Shown: positions 16,837-27,128, counted from the first letter of the stretch. The stretch: DNA of 64,000 nt from Candidatus Methanoplasma sp. (GCA_031256955.1 JAIRPP010000008.1:97472-161471), one strand, 5' to 3'. Numbers and translations: made by a program. Notes: a model not told the origin generated them from the letters alone.

Positions 16837-18105
16837 ATGCCTCCTTCAGAGTATATGCCGCGGATGATTGACAGAGAGCTCGAGGAGTTCTTGGAAGTCT
16901 TCGGAGCAGTTCTGATCGTTGGTCCCAAATGGTGCGGAAAGACTACCACGGCTAAACGCCTCGCGAAAAGCGTGCTTAGCCTCCAGGACGAAGATCAGCT
17001 GAAGAACAACAGAGAGATCGCAGAATTCAAGATATCGATTCTCCTGAAGGGGGAGAACCCGCGCCTCCTCGACGAATGGCAGGCGATACCGAGGCTTTGG
17101 GACGCGGTGAGGTTCGAAGTGGATAACAGGGGAGAAACGGGGCTCTTCATTCTAACGGGCTCCGTCACGGTCGACAACAGCCGCATCTCACATTCCGGCG
17201 CAGGCCGCATCGCCCGCCTGAAGATGGGCACCATGAGCCTATATGAGCAGGGGCTCTCCACAGGAGAGGTCAGTCTGGGAGGGCTTTTCGCTGGACAGAC
17301 CGATGTTTCTGGAACATCGAACCTGAGCTATTCAGACATCGCGGAGGCGATCGTGCGCGGAGGATGGCCCGAATCTGTGGGTAAGACGGTGGACCATGCC
17401 CGCAAAATGATAACTGGATACTGCGGAGCGATAGTCGAATCCGACATATCCATGGCCGACGGGAGACAGCGCGACGGAGTCAGAGCGGAATCGATCCTCA
17501 GATCTCTGTCCAGAGGCGTATCGTCGCCCGTCAACGACTCATCCGTCTGGAAAGACGTGTCGAGCGATCCCGACGGCCCGCACAGGAACACGGTCTCAGG
17601 ATACATATCCGCGCTGGAGGCGATATGCGTCGTGGACGACCTCCCCGCATGGCAGCCCAACCTCAGATCCAAGGCGGCCGTGAGGGCAGGCCGCGTCAGG
17701 CATCTGGCCGACCCCGCCATAGCGGCGCATTTCCTGGAGGCGTCTCCCGAGGATCTGGAACGCGACCCGCGCACATTCGGATTGCTGTTCGAATCCATGG
17801 CGGTGAGGGACCTCAGGGCGTACGCACAGGCCATCGGGGGCATCGTGCGCCACTACCGCGACGGGGACGGGTTGGAAGCCGACGCGATCGTCCACCTCCG
17901 CAATGGGAAGTGGGGGGCGTTCGAAGTCAAGCTCGGGCAGCATTCGACGGATGCGGCCGCGGAGAGCCTGAAGAGGCTCCGCGACAAGGTGGACCCCGAT
18001 CGCGAGCATCCGCCCTCTTTCCTAGCGGTCATCACGGGCGCAGAGCACGCATACAGAAGGAGCGACGGGGTGTTCGTCATACCGCTCGGATGCCTGAGAG
18101 AGTGA
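16837..18105 (+). CDS. AAA ATPase with DUF4143-type nuclease domain (subfamily B)
   Basis: Walker A is GPKWCGKTT, followed by RLLDEWQ as the Walker B-like segment and ILTGSVT as sensor. This is the second DUF4143 subfamily. The C-terminal domain keeps a full PD-(D/E)XK pattern, LEADAIVHLRNGKWGAFEVKLG, unlike subfamily A here, so it may be an active nuclease. The tail VFVIPLGCLRE is shared with 53303 and 59245. The function is unknown. Base composition is AT-richer in the first part. The start is placed at the ATG a transcription-start distance after the TATA box. Confidence 0.8.
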   Translation: MPPSEYMPRMIDRELEEFLEVFGAVLIVGPKWCGKTTTAKRLAKSVLSLQDEDQLKNNREIAEFKISILLKGENPRLLDEWQAIPRLWDAVRFEVDNRGETGLFILTGSVTVDNSRISHSGAGRIARLKMGTMSLYEQGLSTGEVSLGGLFAGQTDVSGTSNLSYSDIAEAIVRGGWPESVGKTVDHARKMITGYCGAIVESDISMADGRQRDGVRAESILRSLSRGVSSPVNDSSVWKDVSSDPDGPHRNTVSGYISALEAICVVDDLPAWQPNLRSKAAVRAGRVRHLADPAIAAHFLEASPEDLERDPRTFGLLFESMAVRDLRAYAQAIGGIVRHYRDGDGLEADAIVHLRNGKWGAFEVKLGQHSTDAAAESLKRLRDKVDPDREHPPSFLAVITGAEHAYRRSDGVFVIPLGCLRE

Positions 18106-18133
18106 CTGCGCTAGGCGGGATCTCATCGATCCT

Positions 18134-19531
18134 TCAGCCGGAGCGGGCGCCCCGTCCCGCCTCCAGGATGTCCTCCATCGAGATCAGTACCGCTCCGTCC
18201 CTCTCCGCCTCCCGGACTAGGTTCTCGTCGAACCCCGACAGCGAGAATATCCCGTAGGTGACCTCATACTCTCTTAGCCTGGCATCCTCCGCGCACTTCC
18301 TTTTCAGACCCTGGTATACGGACAGGGAGACCCTGTTCGCAGAGTATTTGCATTCGGCCGCGAACGCCCTGCGGGACGACGGGTCCAGCGCGACCACGTC
18401 TATCTCCGCGCCCTTCCCCCATAGCCTCCCGACCTTCGTGAACGGGAACCCTATCCTCTCGCGCATGCGGAACGTCGCCGACCTGCATATGTCCTCGAAC
18501 GCGAAGCTGGCGAACCCGTCGCCCAGGTGCTCGTCCAGCATGCGCTCCGCCTCTCCCGTCTCCCCGAGCTCCAGGAACCTCTTGTTCGGAAACACGAACT
18601 TGAACCAGAACGCCGTGAACCCGTCGCATATCGCGTACAGCCCGCTCTTGCTCCTGAGCGGGTTCTCGGTCACCGGCACCGTCCTCCTGACGAGCATCAT
18701 GTCCTCCAGCGCCTTCAGGTACGGGGTGACTGCGCCCGATCCGACCTCCAGCCTGCCCGTTATGTCCCCCAGCTTCGAGTTCCCGGCGGCTATCGCCTCC
18801 AGTATCGCGATGTAGTTCGTCGGCTCCTTCGCCTCCGACCCCAGGAGGAACAGGGGCTCGTCGTGCAGCGCGCCCGTCCTCTCCAGCACGACGCGCCTGA
18901 TGCCCTCCCTCACGGACGGCTCCCCGTGGAACAGCTCGAGGTATCTCGGCACCCCCCCGGTGACGGCGTAGAGCGTCACGAGGTCTCTAGGGCATAGATC
19001 GGGGAATGCCTCGGACGCGTCGCACAGGGACAGGGGGCCGAGCTTCACGTTGGCGGTCCTCCTCCCGTACAGCGGGCTCGAATGGCTCAGCGCGTAGCGC
19101 TCCATCATGCCCATGAACGACCCGCACAGCACGAGCATCAGGCCGCTGTCCTTCATCGCCCCGTCCCATATCCCCTGCAGGATCGACGGGAACCCCGGGT
19201 TGGACCGCGCCAGATACTGGAACTCGTCCAGGACCACGATCGTCTTCCCCCTGCGCCCGATCAGGCTCCCGAACGCGGACTCCCAGCTGTCGAAGGACGC
19301 CCCGGGCGCGCCTATGGCCGCGCCGACCGCCTCAGAGAACCTCTTCCTGTTCTCGCTGTCAGGGAGGTCCCCCGCGAGGAAGTAGACGCTGTCTCTCCCC
19401 CTTATGAACTCGGAGATGAGGGCCGTCTTCCCTATGCGGCGCCTCCCGTAGATCACGACGAAGCTCCCGCTCTCGCGGGCGTATTCCCTCTCGAGCAGCC
19501 TCATCTCCTCCTCCCTGCCGACGAACCTCAT
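18134..19531 (-). CDS. Archaeal ATPase (ATPase_2) with DUF234 nuclease-like domain
   Basis: An archaeal STAND-like ATPase: Walker A is GRRRIGKT, Walker B TIVVLDEFQ and the sensor VLCGSFMG. A winged helix (GAVTPYLKALEDMMLVRR) and a C-terminal DUF234 domain follow, the latter with a PD-(D/E)XK pattern EIDVVAL...FAAECKYS. The family is common in archaea and of unknown function. The ATG with GGGAGG upstream was chosen rather than the track start six codons earlier. It is convergent with 16837. A paralogue is at 45226. Confidence 0.82.
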   Translation of the reverse strand: MRFVGREEEMRLLEREYARESGSFVVIYGRRRIGKTALISEFIRGRDSVYFLAGDLPDSENRKRFSEAVGAAIGAPGASFDSWESAFGSLIGRRGKTIVVLDEFQYLARSNPGFPSILQGIWDGAMKDSGLMLVLCGSFMGMMERYALSHSSPLYGRRTANVKLGPLSLCDASEAFPDLCPRDLVTLYAVTGGVPRYLELFHGEPSVREGIRRVVLERTGALHDEPLFLLGSEAKEPTNYIAILEAIAAGNSKLGDITGRLEVGSGAVTPYLKALEDMMLVRRTVPVTENPLRSKSGLYAICDGFTAFWFKFVFPNKRFLELGETGEAERMLDEHLGDGFASFAFEDICRSATFRMRERIGFPFTKVGRLWGKGAEIDVVALDPSSRRAFAAECKYSANRVSLSVYQGLKRKCAEDARLREYEVTYGIFSLSGFDENLVREAERDGAVLISMEDILEAGRGARSG

Positions 19532-19547
19532 CCCTGTGCCTCCCAAC

Positions 19548-19584
19548 AATGATAATTTAGATTATCATAATTTGGATTATCATT
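19548..19584. promoter_or_regulatory. ATGATAAT / ATTATCAT operator-like repeats upstream of the DUF234 ATPase
   Basis: ATGATAAT (19549) and two copies of ATTATCAT (19561, 19576; 15 bp apart) form inverted and direct repeats. They lie right before the minus-strand start and next to a TATA-like TATATAAATG. Confidence 0.55.
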
Positions 19585-19610
19585 TATCTATATAAATGAG
19601 ATCCTACAGC

Positions 19611-19675
19611 GGGACTTTTTGTAAAAATCTACAATGAGTCCCGAGAACTTGATGCATAAAATTACAATAAGTCCC
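19611..19675. repeat. Orphan operator repeats: inverted GGGACTTTTTGTA/TACAATGAGTCCC plus a 33-bp-spaced copy
   Basis: GGGACTTTTTGTA (19611) pairs with TACAATGAGTCCC (19630), and TACAATAAGTCCC repeats exactly 33 bp later (19663). No intact gene follows on either strand. The downstream DNA to 19930 has only short open frames (such as one ending TLVGIHDAQIR). It looks like a promoter left behind by a lost gene. Confidence 0.5.
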
Positions 19676-20015
19676 AAATACTGTCTTTTGGGGAAGGGCA
19701 TAGCCTCATCGCACATCGCGCGCCGCGCTCTACTCCCCCCTCCTCCATCGCGCCCGCCCCCATGCTCCGCACCCCGCCCATGAGTGCGCCCTGAGCATAT
19801 CCGACCTAGGATGGGAGGAGGACTATGACATCGCCGTCGCGCTTGAAATCGATCCACCTCAGACGCTCGTAGGGATACATGATGCGCAGATTCGATGAGA
19901 GCATAGACGCGCTCTACGCGGATTTTGCGTAGAATATCTCATTTAATATCGAACTATGTGCGGCAATGAAGCTAAATCCTCCGCCGCTATGGACGGGCAA
20001 GCTTGGGCGCTTGCG

Positions 20016-20332
20016 AAAAAGTAGTGGGAATCTCTCAAAAAACCTGCTAAAAAGTAGTTGAAAATGAGCCGAAAACGTGTGAAAAAGTAGTTTATATTTA
20101 AAGACGTGCAGGACTGGGTGGTGAAATGCGCTACATTCTTGAAAACTTTTCAATAGGATGAAAAATTTTTGAAAAAAAATACGGAATTTTTCATCGGAGA
20201 GAAATCTTTCGATCTTTAACGATCCCTCTGCTGCGCACCGCATCGTATGCCGGAGCAAGAGGATCGACCGCCTGAGGCAACGTGATCCATCTGAACGTCG
20301 TGGACGGGTTCCTGCTATCCGAGGGCTTCTGA
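20016..20332 (+). pseudogene. Gutted DUF4143 ATPase locus: iteron promoter, start codon and C-terminal tail only
   Basis: AAAAAGTAGT occurs at 20016, 20049 and 20082, an exact 33-bp period. A TATA-like TTTATATTTAAAG follows, and an ATG at 20126 opens only 11 codons. After about 120 bp of AT-rich sequence, the frame at 20283 reads IHLNVVDGFLLSEGF and stops. That matches the tail of subfamily A ATPases (compare GIRHLNIVDWLLSDW at 10218). All of the ATPase core is gone. The whole 19585-20340 stretch holds no intact gene. Confidence 0.55.
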
Positions 20333-20340
20333 CCGCGGGG

Positions 20341-21594
20341 TCATCCCGCGCGCCGGACCGCCGCCGCCAGATCCCCTATCTTCACCAGCGACTGCTCCCC
20401 GGTCGCCATGTCCCTGACCGTGGCGGACCCCTCCTCCAGCTCCTTCGGCCCGACTATGACCGCGAACCTCGCGCGGACCGCGTCCGCGTGCCTGAGCGCC
20501 TTCGCCATCTTCCTGCCCATGGTGTCGACGTCCGCGGACGCGCCCCCCGCCCTCAGCGCGGCGACTATCTCGAACGCCTTGGCCTTGGCATCGTCGGATG
20601 CGCACACCACGTACGCGTCGATGCCCGCGGGCGAGAACGGTGCGCCCTCCCTCTCCAGAGCCAGGAGGATCCTGTCGAACCCTATCGCGAACCCAGTGGA
20701 GAACACCTTCTCCCCCCCGAACAGCTCCGACAGGGAGTACGACCCCCCGCCGCAGATCTGCTTCTCCGCCCCCAGCGCGGGGGCCTCCGCCTCGAAGACC
20801 ATCCCCGTGTAGTAGTCCAGCCCCCTGACCACCCCGAGGTCCACCTCCACGCCGCCCACGCCCATGGCGTCCAGGACGTCCAGGACCGCCCCGAGGTATT
20901 CCCTCGCGCCCCCGCCGACTGCGTCCAGGACCTCCCTGCCCCCGACCGTGCACGCCAGGCGGACGGCGGCCTCCGCCGCATCCGGGTCCGCGCCCGCGGC
21001 CGCCATGGCCTCCCTCGCCTCGTCCAGCCTCTTCTTGTCCAGCAGCTGGAGGACCCTCGCCTGCGACTCGGGGGGGATCCCCGCGTCCGATATCGCCTGC
21101 CTGAGCACGCCTATGTGCCCGATCCTGATCCTGTACTCCTTCAGCCCGAGCTCCCTTATCATGGCCGCCGCGGCGGCTATCGCCTCCGCGTCGGTCTCGG
21201 GCGCGGCGGACCCTATGATCTCCGCCCCGAACTGGAAGAACTCGCGGTACCTCCCGCTCTGCGGCCTCTCGTACCTGAAGCACTGGCCGAAGTAGAACAG
21301 CTTGATGGGCTTGGGGTCGTTGCTCATGCCGTTGACGAACATCCTTATCGCGGGCGCCGTCATCTCGGGCCTGAGGGCCATGTCCCTGCCGCCCTTGTCC
21401 TTGAAAGAGTAAAGCTCGTTCAGTATGTTCTCCCCGGACCTGAGGACGAAGAGCTCCGCCTCCTCGAACATCGGCGTGGCCGCCTCCCTGAACCCGAACC
21501 TGCGCGCCACGCCCCTCAGGGCGCCCTCGTAGAGCCTCCTCCTCTCCATCTCGTCTGGAAGGAAGTCCCTCGTGCCTCTCGGACACTGAATCAT
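20341..21594 (-). CDS. hisS: Histidyl-tRNA synthetase
   Basis: Class II synthetase charging tRNA-His. Motif 2 is FRYERPQSGRYREFFQ, the histidine-specific loop reads GLDYYTG, then CGGGSYSLSELFG, and motif 3 is GFAIGFDRILLAL. The C-terminal anticodon-binding domain starts around AYVVCASDDAK. At 417 residues it has the usual length. The track ORF is 60 residues too long. I chose the ATG of MIQCPRGTRDFLP, the conserved N terminus. Divergent from top6B, with 110 bp between starts. Confidence 0.95.
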   Translation of the reverse strand: MIQCPRGTRDFLPDEMERRRLYEGALRGVARRFGFREAATPMFEEAELFVLRSGENILNELYSFKDKGGRDMALRPEMTAPAIRMFVNGMSNDPKPIKLFYFGQCFRYERPQSGRYREFFQFGAEIIGSAAPETDAEAIAAAAAMIRELGLKEYRIRIGHIGVLRQAISDAGIPPESQARVLQLLDKKRLDEAREAMAAAGADPDAAEAAVRLACTVGGREVLDAVGGGAREYLGAVLDVLDAMGVGGVEVDLGVVRGLDYYTGMVFEAEAPALGAEKQICGGGSYSLSELFGGEKVFSTGFAIGFDRILLALEREGAPFSPAGIDAYVVCASDDAKAKAFEIVAALRAGGASADVDTMGRKMAKALRHADAVRARFAVIVGPKELEEGSATVRDMATGEQSLVKIGDLAAAVRRAG

Positions 21595-21704
21595 GCCGTC
21601 TCGATGATCCGCGCCCGTAATAAACCTGTCGCGGGAGGCCTGCCCGCGCGGGCCTCGCCGGAGAGCGGCGCCATCCCAGGTGAACATAAAATACCACTTA
21701 TAGG

Positions 21705-23741
21705 ATGTATCTCCGGATGCGCTCGGACGAGAAAGACACCGCGGCCCCCAAGGGGGAAGGCACGGCCACCGCACACAGGCTGGCGGCCAAGCAGCAGGAG
21801 ATCTCCGTCACGGAGTTCTTCGAGAAGAACAAGCAGATACTGGGGTTCGATTCCAGGTCCAAGTCCCTGCTCATGGGGGTCAAGGAGGCCGTCGACAACT
21901 CCCTCGACGCGTGCGAGGAGTCGGGCTTCCTGCCCGACGTGATCGTCAGGATAGACCGCCTGGCGGAAGAGGATTACAAGGTCTACATAGAGGACAACGG
22001 GCCCGGCATCGTGCACAAGATGATGCCGAACGTCTTCGGCCGCCTCCTGTACGGCTCCAGGTTCCACGCCCTCAGGCAGTCCAGGGGGCAGCAGGGTATC
22101 GGGATCTCGGCCACCGTCATGTACGGGAACATCACCACGGGCAAGCCCGCGCACATACGGTCGAGGATAGAGGGGGAGGACGAGGTCGCGTGGCAGATGG
22201 ACATCGTCATAGACACCAAGATCAACCGCCCGGTGGTGACCAACGACAAGGCGTTCACCTGGGACGGCAAGGAGCACGGCACCAGCGTGGAGTACGTCAC
22301 CAAGGGGAGGTACATCACGGGCAGGCAGTCCATATACGAGTACCTCAGGAACACCGCCATAGTCAACCCCCACGCCCGCATCGAGTTCCGCGACCCGGAG
22401 GGCAAGGTGACCGTCTTCGAGAGGGCCACCGAGCAGATGCCCCCGAAGTCGAAGGAGATCAAGCCCCATCCCGAGGGCATGGAGATCGGGGACCTGCTCA
22501 AGTACGCGCACAACACCGCCCAGAAGACCATGAAGGCGTTCCTCAAGAGCGACTTCTCCAGGATCACGGACCGCATAGCCACGGAGATCCTCGAGCTGTC
22601 CGGGGTGAGCCCCGACGCGAAGCCCTCCGGCCTTGACAGGGACCAGAGCGTCAGGATCATAGAGGCGATAGCGAAGGTGAAGATCATGGCCCCGCCCACG
22701 GACTGCCTGTCCCCCATAGGGGACACGCTGATCAAGAAGGGGCTCATGCACGTCCTGGAGGGGATGCGCCCGGAGTACTACGCCACTCCCGTAACCCGCC
22801 CCCCCAAGTCCGTCAACGGCAACCCGTTCACGGTGGAGGCGGGCATAGTGTACGGCGGGGAGATCCCGTCGGAGGGCCAGGTCACGATACTCAGGTTCGC
22901 CAACCGCGTCCCGCTGCTGTACCAGCAGGGGGCGTGCGCCGTGACGAAGTCCATAATGGAGATCGACTGGAGGAGGTACGGGCTGGAGCAGAGGGGGGGC
23001 AAGGGCATACCGTTCGGCCCCGCCATCATCCTGGTCCACGTGGCTTCCACCAAGGTGCCGTTCACGTCCGAGGGGAAGGAGGCCGTGGCCTCGTACCCCG
23101 AGCTCCAGGCGGAGATATCGCAGGCGCTGAAGCTGTGCGCCAGGAGCCTCAAGAGCCATCTGAACAAGATGGAGAGGAAGCAGAAGACCCACGCCAAGTT
23201 CGAGATCGTGCAGGAGATCCTGCCGGACCTGGCCAAGAAATCCGCCGAGATGCTGGGGCGCCCGGTCCCGGACCTCAGCAGGACGATCACGAAGATCATG
23301 AACGTCGTCTGGATAGAGCCGTCGTCCAAGAGGGTCGACAAGAGGCGCCGCGAGGTCTCCTACGAGATATACAACTACACGGCGCAGGAGCGCACCCTCA
23401 GGCTGCACATGAGGCTCCCCAGGGAGTGCGTCACCCTGGCCATGTTCAAGAACCCGCGCTTCCTGGACATGAACGACGAGGGCAAGGCCAACTGGGAGGT
23501 CTGCGGGCTGGCCCCGTCCACCTCCGCCAGGGTCTCCTTCGAGCTGGAGGGGGAGCTGGCGGACACGTTCGACATCGACGACGTCTACGTCTCCGGCATC
23601 AACCCTGTGCACGTGATGGGCGCGGAGGCCCTGCCAGGGGACTGGGGCATAAAGGGGCTGGAGATAACCGAGACGGACGAGTCCGATCTCGCAGAGGAAG
23701 AGGAAGAGGCGGCGGAGGCTGAAGACCTTGGCGACGAATGA
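21705..23741 (+). CDS. top6B: DNA topoisomerase VI subunit B
   Basis: The GHKL ATPase subunit of the archaeal type IIB topoisomerase. N-box [15 protein letters not shown]1 EDNGPGI and G2 RGQQGIGIS are all present. The H2TH, transducer and C-terminal domains follow, ending in an acidic tail ([16 protein letters not shown]). The length of 678 residues is at the long end of the family because of the C-terminal extension. An alternative start is the ATG four codons later (MRSDEKD). The stop overlaps the top6A start, so the subunits are made together as an A2B2 enzyme. Confidence 0.95.
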   Translation: MYLRMRSDEKDTAAPKGEGTATAHRLAAKQQEISVTEFFEKNKQILGFDSRSKSLLMGVKEAVDNSLDACEESGFLPDVIVRIDRLAEEDYKVYIEDNGPGIVHKMMPNVFGRLLYGSRFHALRQSRGQQGIGISATVMYGNITTGKPAHIRSRIEGEDEVAWQMDIVIDTKINRPVVTNDKAFTWDGKEHGTSVEYVTKGRYITGRQSIYEYLRNTAIVNPHARIEFRDPEGKVTVFERATEQMPPKSKEIKPHPEGMEIGDLLKYAHNTAQKTMKAFLKSDFSRITDRIATEILELSGVSPDAKPSGLDRDQSVRIIEAIAKVKIMAPPTDCLSPIGDTLIKKGLMHVLEGMRPEYYATPVTRPPKSVNGNPFTVEAGIVYGGEIPSEGQVTILRFANRVPLLYQQGACAVTKSIMEIDWRRYGLEQRGGKGIPFGPAIILVHVASTKVPFTSEGKEAVASYPELQAEISQALKLCARSLKSHLNKMERKQKTHAKFEIVQEILPDLAKKSAEMLGRPVPDLSRTITKIMNVVWIEPSSKRVDKRRREVSYEIYNYTAQERTLRLHMRLPRECVTLAMFKNPRFLDMNDEGKANWEVCGLAPSTSARVSFELEGELADTFDIDDVYVSGINPVHVMGAEALPGDWGIKGLEITETDESDLAEEEEEAAEAEDLGDE

Positions 23742-24822
23742 GAGGCAGAAGGCCGCGATGGATCAGCTCACGACCGTCGTGGGCAGGGTGTACGACCAGA
23801 TGAGGGACGGGGACATACCCCTGATGAGCCTCCCGCTCAGGTCCAAGAAGAACATAGAGTTCGACTCGAGGCACAGCGTGTGGAAGTACGGCTCGCTGCA
23901 GACCAACCGCACTGCGAAGACCGTGCAGGGGGCGCAGATGATGCTGCGCACGGTGTACACGGCGGACTTCATAAACGCCATGATCCGCGAGAACAAGTCG
24001 TCCACGCTCAGGGAGATGTACTACATCTCGGAGGGCTGGAGCCACGCCAAATTCGATTCGCAGGACGAGAGCAACCTCCTGGCGGAGGACCTGGAGATAA
24101 TCGCGGGGTGCATGAGGGAGGACTTCAAGCTCAGGCCCGAGGAGAGCGGGGCGCACCTCTACGGGAACCTCGACATAAGGACCATGACCAAGAAGGGCAT
24201 GAAGGACTTCAACTGCATCGACGACGTGGCCGAGACCGGCTTCGCGGTGCCGTACAACGTGGAGAGAGAGATATTCGAGATCAGGAAGACGGACGCGAAG
24301 TTCGTTATGGCGATAGAGACGGGCGGTATGTACGCCAGGCTGGTGGAGAACGGGTTCCCGGAGAAGCACGGCGCGATACTGATACACCTCAGCGGGCAGC
24401 CGGGGAGGAGCACCAGGCGCCTCATCAAGAGGCTCAACGAGGAGATGGGGCTGCCGATCACCGTGTTCACCGACGGGGACCCGTGGTCCTTCAGGATATT
24501 CGGGTCCATAGCGTACGGCGCGATCAAGACGGCGCACATATCGGAGTACCTCGCGACCCCGACGGCGCAGTTCATAGGCATAACCCCGTCGGACATCCTG
24601 AACTACAAGCTCCCGACGGACAAGCTGTCCGACCAGGACGTGGGCGCGCTGAACGCGGAGCTGTCCGACCCGAGGTTCGCGGACGCGTTCTGGATCAGCG
24701 AGATACAGGCGATGCTGGACATGAAGAAGAAGTCCGAGCAGCAGGCGCTGGCGAAGTACGGCCTGGACTATGTGACGGACACGTACCTGCCGGAGAAGCT
24801 GACCGACATGGGCGTGCTGTGA
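23728..24822 (+). CDS. top6A: DNA topoisomerase VI subunit A (Spo11-like)
   Basis: The DNA-cleaving subunit. The catalytic tyrosine lies in [12 protein letters not shown] (Tyr99 by alignment to Spo11). The Toprim domain shows VMAIETGG (metal-binding Glu) and FTDGDPWSF (acidic pair). Its length of 364 residues is normal. The track start is a TTG with GGAGG about 10 bases upstream, overlapping top6B by 14 bp; an ATG ten codons later (MDQLTTVV) is a possible alternative. Transcribed with top6B. Confidence 0.95.
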   Translation: MATNERQKAAMDQLTTVVGRVYDQMRDGDIPLMSLPLRSKKNIEFDSRHSVWKYGSLQTNRTAKTVQGAQMMLRTVYTADFINAMIRENKSSTLREMYYISEGWSHAKFDSQDESNLLAEDLEIIAGCMREDFKLRPEESGAHLYGNLDIRTMTKKGMKDFNCIDDVAETGFAVPYNVEREIFEIRKTDAKFVMAIETGGMYARLVENGFPEKHGAILIHLSGQPGRSTRRLIKRLNEEMGLPITVFTDGDPWSFRIFGSIAYGAIKTAHISEYLATPTAQFIGITPSDILNYKLPTDKLSDQDVGALNAELSDPRFADAFWISEIQAMLDMKKKSEQQALAKYGLDYVTDTYLPEKLTDMGVL

Positions 24823-24872
24823 CGAAAGGGGCTATCGCGGGCCGCAACGGCGATATATGCGCACGGCGCTGC

Positions 24873-25124
24873 ATGGGCGGGGAGGGGGATGTCACGGCGC
24901 TCTTTGAGAACAACCCGAACGGCGCGCTCGCGATGGCGCTGTCTCTGATCGCCATAGCGGCGGTGGTCGCGATGATCGTCGCTTTCGCAGAATGGCCCGA
25001 TTCAGGGCTCATGCTGCTGGCCCTGGCGTTCGCGGCGTCCCCGGTCGCGTGGCGCGCCGCGCGGCGCAGAGCGAGGCGGAGGAACCCGTCGGCGCCTTGG
25101 CGGGATGGGCTCCGGCGCCTATGA
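24873..25124 (+). CDS. Small two-helix membrane protein, unknown
   Basis: An 83-residue frame with two hydrophobic segments (ALAMALSLIAIAAVVAMIVAF and LMLLALAFAASPVAW) and a strongly basic tail (RRRARRRN). CGATATATGCG about 20 bp upstream could be a TATA box. It follows top6A by 50 bp. I do not recognise a family. The regular membrane pattern and positive-inside tail argue for a real gene, but the high GC makes chance frames common. Confidence 0.4.
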   Translation: MGGEGDVTALFENNPNGALAMALSLIAIAAVVAMIVAFAEWPDSGLMLLALAFAASPVAWRAARRRARRRNPSAPWRDGLRRL

Positions 25125-25174
25125 AGGCCCCCGCTTCGCCGCGTGGCTAAATCGCCTCTCCGGGAGCGCCCCGG

Positions 25175-25534
25175 TCATTCTTCGAAGACGAGCCTGCCGT
25201 CGCGCAGGAACTCCCTTATGAATGCCAGCCTGTACATAGCCCCCTCGGTCGCCAGGTCCACATTCGGGCCGAAGGCGTCTTCGAGGTCGCACAGGAAAGA
25301 GCCCAGGCGGATCAGACCCATGCCGGCGGGCGTGGAAACCATGAAGTCGTAGTCGCTGTCCGCCCTGTTGTCTCCGCGCGCCCTAGATCCGAACAGGTGC
25401 GCGCGCCTGATCCCATGCTTCCGAGCTATGGGCGCGAATATCTCGCATATCTCCTCGAATGAGAAATCCCTGGCCGCATCGGCTGCCGCATCCATGGGAG
25501 TCGCATCTCTGAAGCGACCTATATCTGTTGCCAT
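25175..25534 (-). CDS. MNT-type minimal nucleotidyltransferase
   Basis: A 119-residue protein with the nucleotidyltransferase signature HLFGSRARGDNRADSDYDFMV (GS...D-x-D). MNT proteins usually act as antitoxins that modify a HEPN RNase toxin. No HEPN gene is adjacent on either side, so this one is an orphan or works with a distant partner. GGAG lies five bases before the ATG. It follows lysS on the same strand by 41 bp and may be read through from it. Confidence 0.75.
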   Translation of the reverse strand: MATDIGRFRDATPMDAAADAARDFSFEEICEIFAPIARKHGIRRAHLFGSRARGDNRADSDYDFMVSTPAGMGLIRLGSFLCDLEDAFGPNVDLATEGAMYRLAFIREFLRDGRLVFEE

Positions 25535-25574
25535 CGCTCCGCGGGCGGCCGGATCCGATCCTGCGGGGGATCGG

Positions 25575-27128
25575 TCACTCCGACGCCCGTCTGAGGCGCT
25601 CCTCGACGAACGCCCTGTCCATCCCGGCGAGGAACGGCCCCAGCCTGGGCCCGGACGCCTTTCCTATCAGGACGGAGTATATCGCCTTGTACGCGCCCTT
25701 GCTCCCGATGGGCGACGCCTTCCCCGCCTCGGATATGGCGGACCCGATGGATTCGGGGTTCCACTCCATCCCTCCGACGCGCCCGGAGAGGTCCTTGAAG
25801 AACGCCTTCTCCTCCGCGGACAGGGACAGCCCCTCCGGCATCTGAGGGTGCACCTTGAACTTCACGGACTCCGGCGCGAACCCGTCGAGCCAGTACCTGA
25901 CGCAGTCCATCCTGCGCCTGAGCCTCTCCAGGTCCTCCGGGGACGCCTTCGACAGGTCCTCCGTGCGGCCTATGACCTCCATGGCGCCCTCGAAGGAGTC
26001 GGACATCTGGACGACGTTGACGAGGTGCCTGCACGGCACCTGGAACGGGAGCGACGCGGGGACGCGGTTGTGCTGCGCTATCTCGTACGCCCGCACCCCT
26101 CCCTCCTCCGCCTCCGTGAAATCGCCGGAGAAATACGCCCTCTCCATCCTGTCGTACTCGTCCGCCAGGTCGAGCACGCCCAGCTCCGAATCGAAGTCTA
26201 TCGCCCTGCCGGGGTTGACCCTGAGGAAGAAGTAGTTGAGGACCTCGGGAGGCAGCATGCCGAGCGCCTCCACCCCGGAGACCGAGCCGCCGGCGGACTT
26301 GTGCATCTGCTTGCGCGACTTGCCCTCCTTGAGCTGGACGAACTCGTAGGGTATCGGATACGGGGGCTCTATGCCGTAGATCTCCCTGGCGATCCTCTTC
26401 CCGGAATCGTACGAGCCGCCGGCGGACGCGTGATCCTTGCCGAACGGCTCGGCGGATGTGCCGAATATGAGCCACTTCGCGGGCCATTCCAGCCTCCACT
26501 GCAGCTTCCCCTTGCCCTCCCTTATGTCGTCGACCCCGCGGTGCCCGCACTTGCAGCGGTACTCCACGGTCGGGTAAGAGTACGTCTCCAGGACGGGGGC
26601 GGCGAAGCGGCCGCATCTCTCGCAGCGGGGATTGTACGGGGGGCTCCCCTTGCCCTCGTCCTTCCCGGACACTTCGCGGAGGATCCTTGCGATCTCCTCG
26701 TGGTTCCTGAGGCACAGGTCGACGGCCTTCTCGAACTTGCCCTGCCTGTACAGCTCGTGCGTCCAGATTATCTCGCACTTGACGTTCAGCGACTCCGCCG
26801 CGTCGAGGAACGGCTGGATGAAATGGTGGGCGTAGTTGTCGTGCTTCCCGCACGGGCAGGGTATGTCCGATATGGGCATGCCGGGGTACTCCTCGAAGCT
26901 CTCCGGCAGGAACTCGTAGCGCCTCCTGAGCGGGTCGTAGGAGTCTATCAGATAGATCAGCCTGGCCGATGCGCCCTTCGCCTCTACCGCGCTGCGCACC
27001 GACTCCCCGGTTATGGCCTCTCTCAGGCTCCCCACGTGGATTATCCCCGTCGGGCTTATGCCGGTCGCTATGAGGGGCTTGTCGCACGACTTTATCAGCT
27101 CATCCGCTATGACGTCTGCCCAATGCAT
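25575..27128 (-). CDS. lysS: Lysyl-tRNA synthetase, class I
   Basis: A class I lysyl-tRNA synthetase, the archaeal type. It has the HIGH-like PTGIIHVGSLRE, zinc-knuckle cysteines (PCPCGKHDNY; CERCGR...CKCGH) and a KMSKS-equivalent loop KSRKQMHKSAGG. A C-terminal alpha-helical anticodon domain follows. I place the start at MHWADVIADEL, the conserved N terminus, so the protein is 517 residues. The 22 upstream codons in the track are unlikely to be translated. Divergent from secG. Confidence 0.93.
   Translation of the reverse strand: MHWADVIADELIKSCDKPLIATGISPTGIIHVGSLREAITGESVRSAVEAKGASARLIYLIDSYDPLRRRYEFLPESFEEYPGMPISDIPCPCGKHDNYAHHFIQPFLDAAESLNVKCEIIWTHELYRQGKFEKAVDLCLRNHEEIARILREVSGKDEGKGSPPYNPRCERCGRFAAPVLETYSYPTVEYRCKCGHRGVDDIREGKGKLQWRLEWPAKWLIFGTSAEPFGKDHASAGGSYDSGKRIAREIYGIEPPYPIPYEFVQLKEGKSRKQMHKSAGGSVSGVEALGMLPPEVLNYFFLRVNPGRAIDFDSELGVLDLADEYDRMERAYFSGDFTEAEEGGVRAYEIAQHNRVPASLPFQVPCRHLVNVVQMSDSFEGAMEVIGRTEDLSKASPEDLERLRRRMDCVRYWLDGFAPESVKFKVHPQMPEGLSLSAEEKAFFKDLSGRVGGMEWNPESIGSAISEAGKASPIGSKGAYKAIYSVLIGKASGPRLGPFLAGMDRAFVEERLRRASE

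Noticed and set aside
21591-23612. 673-residue minus-strand ORF
   Set aside because: Shadow of top6B, which has all GHKL motifs.
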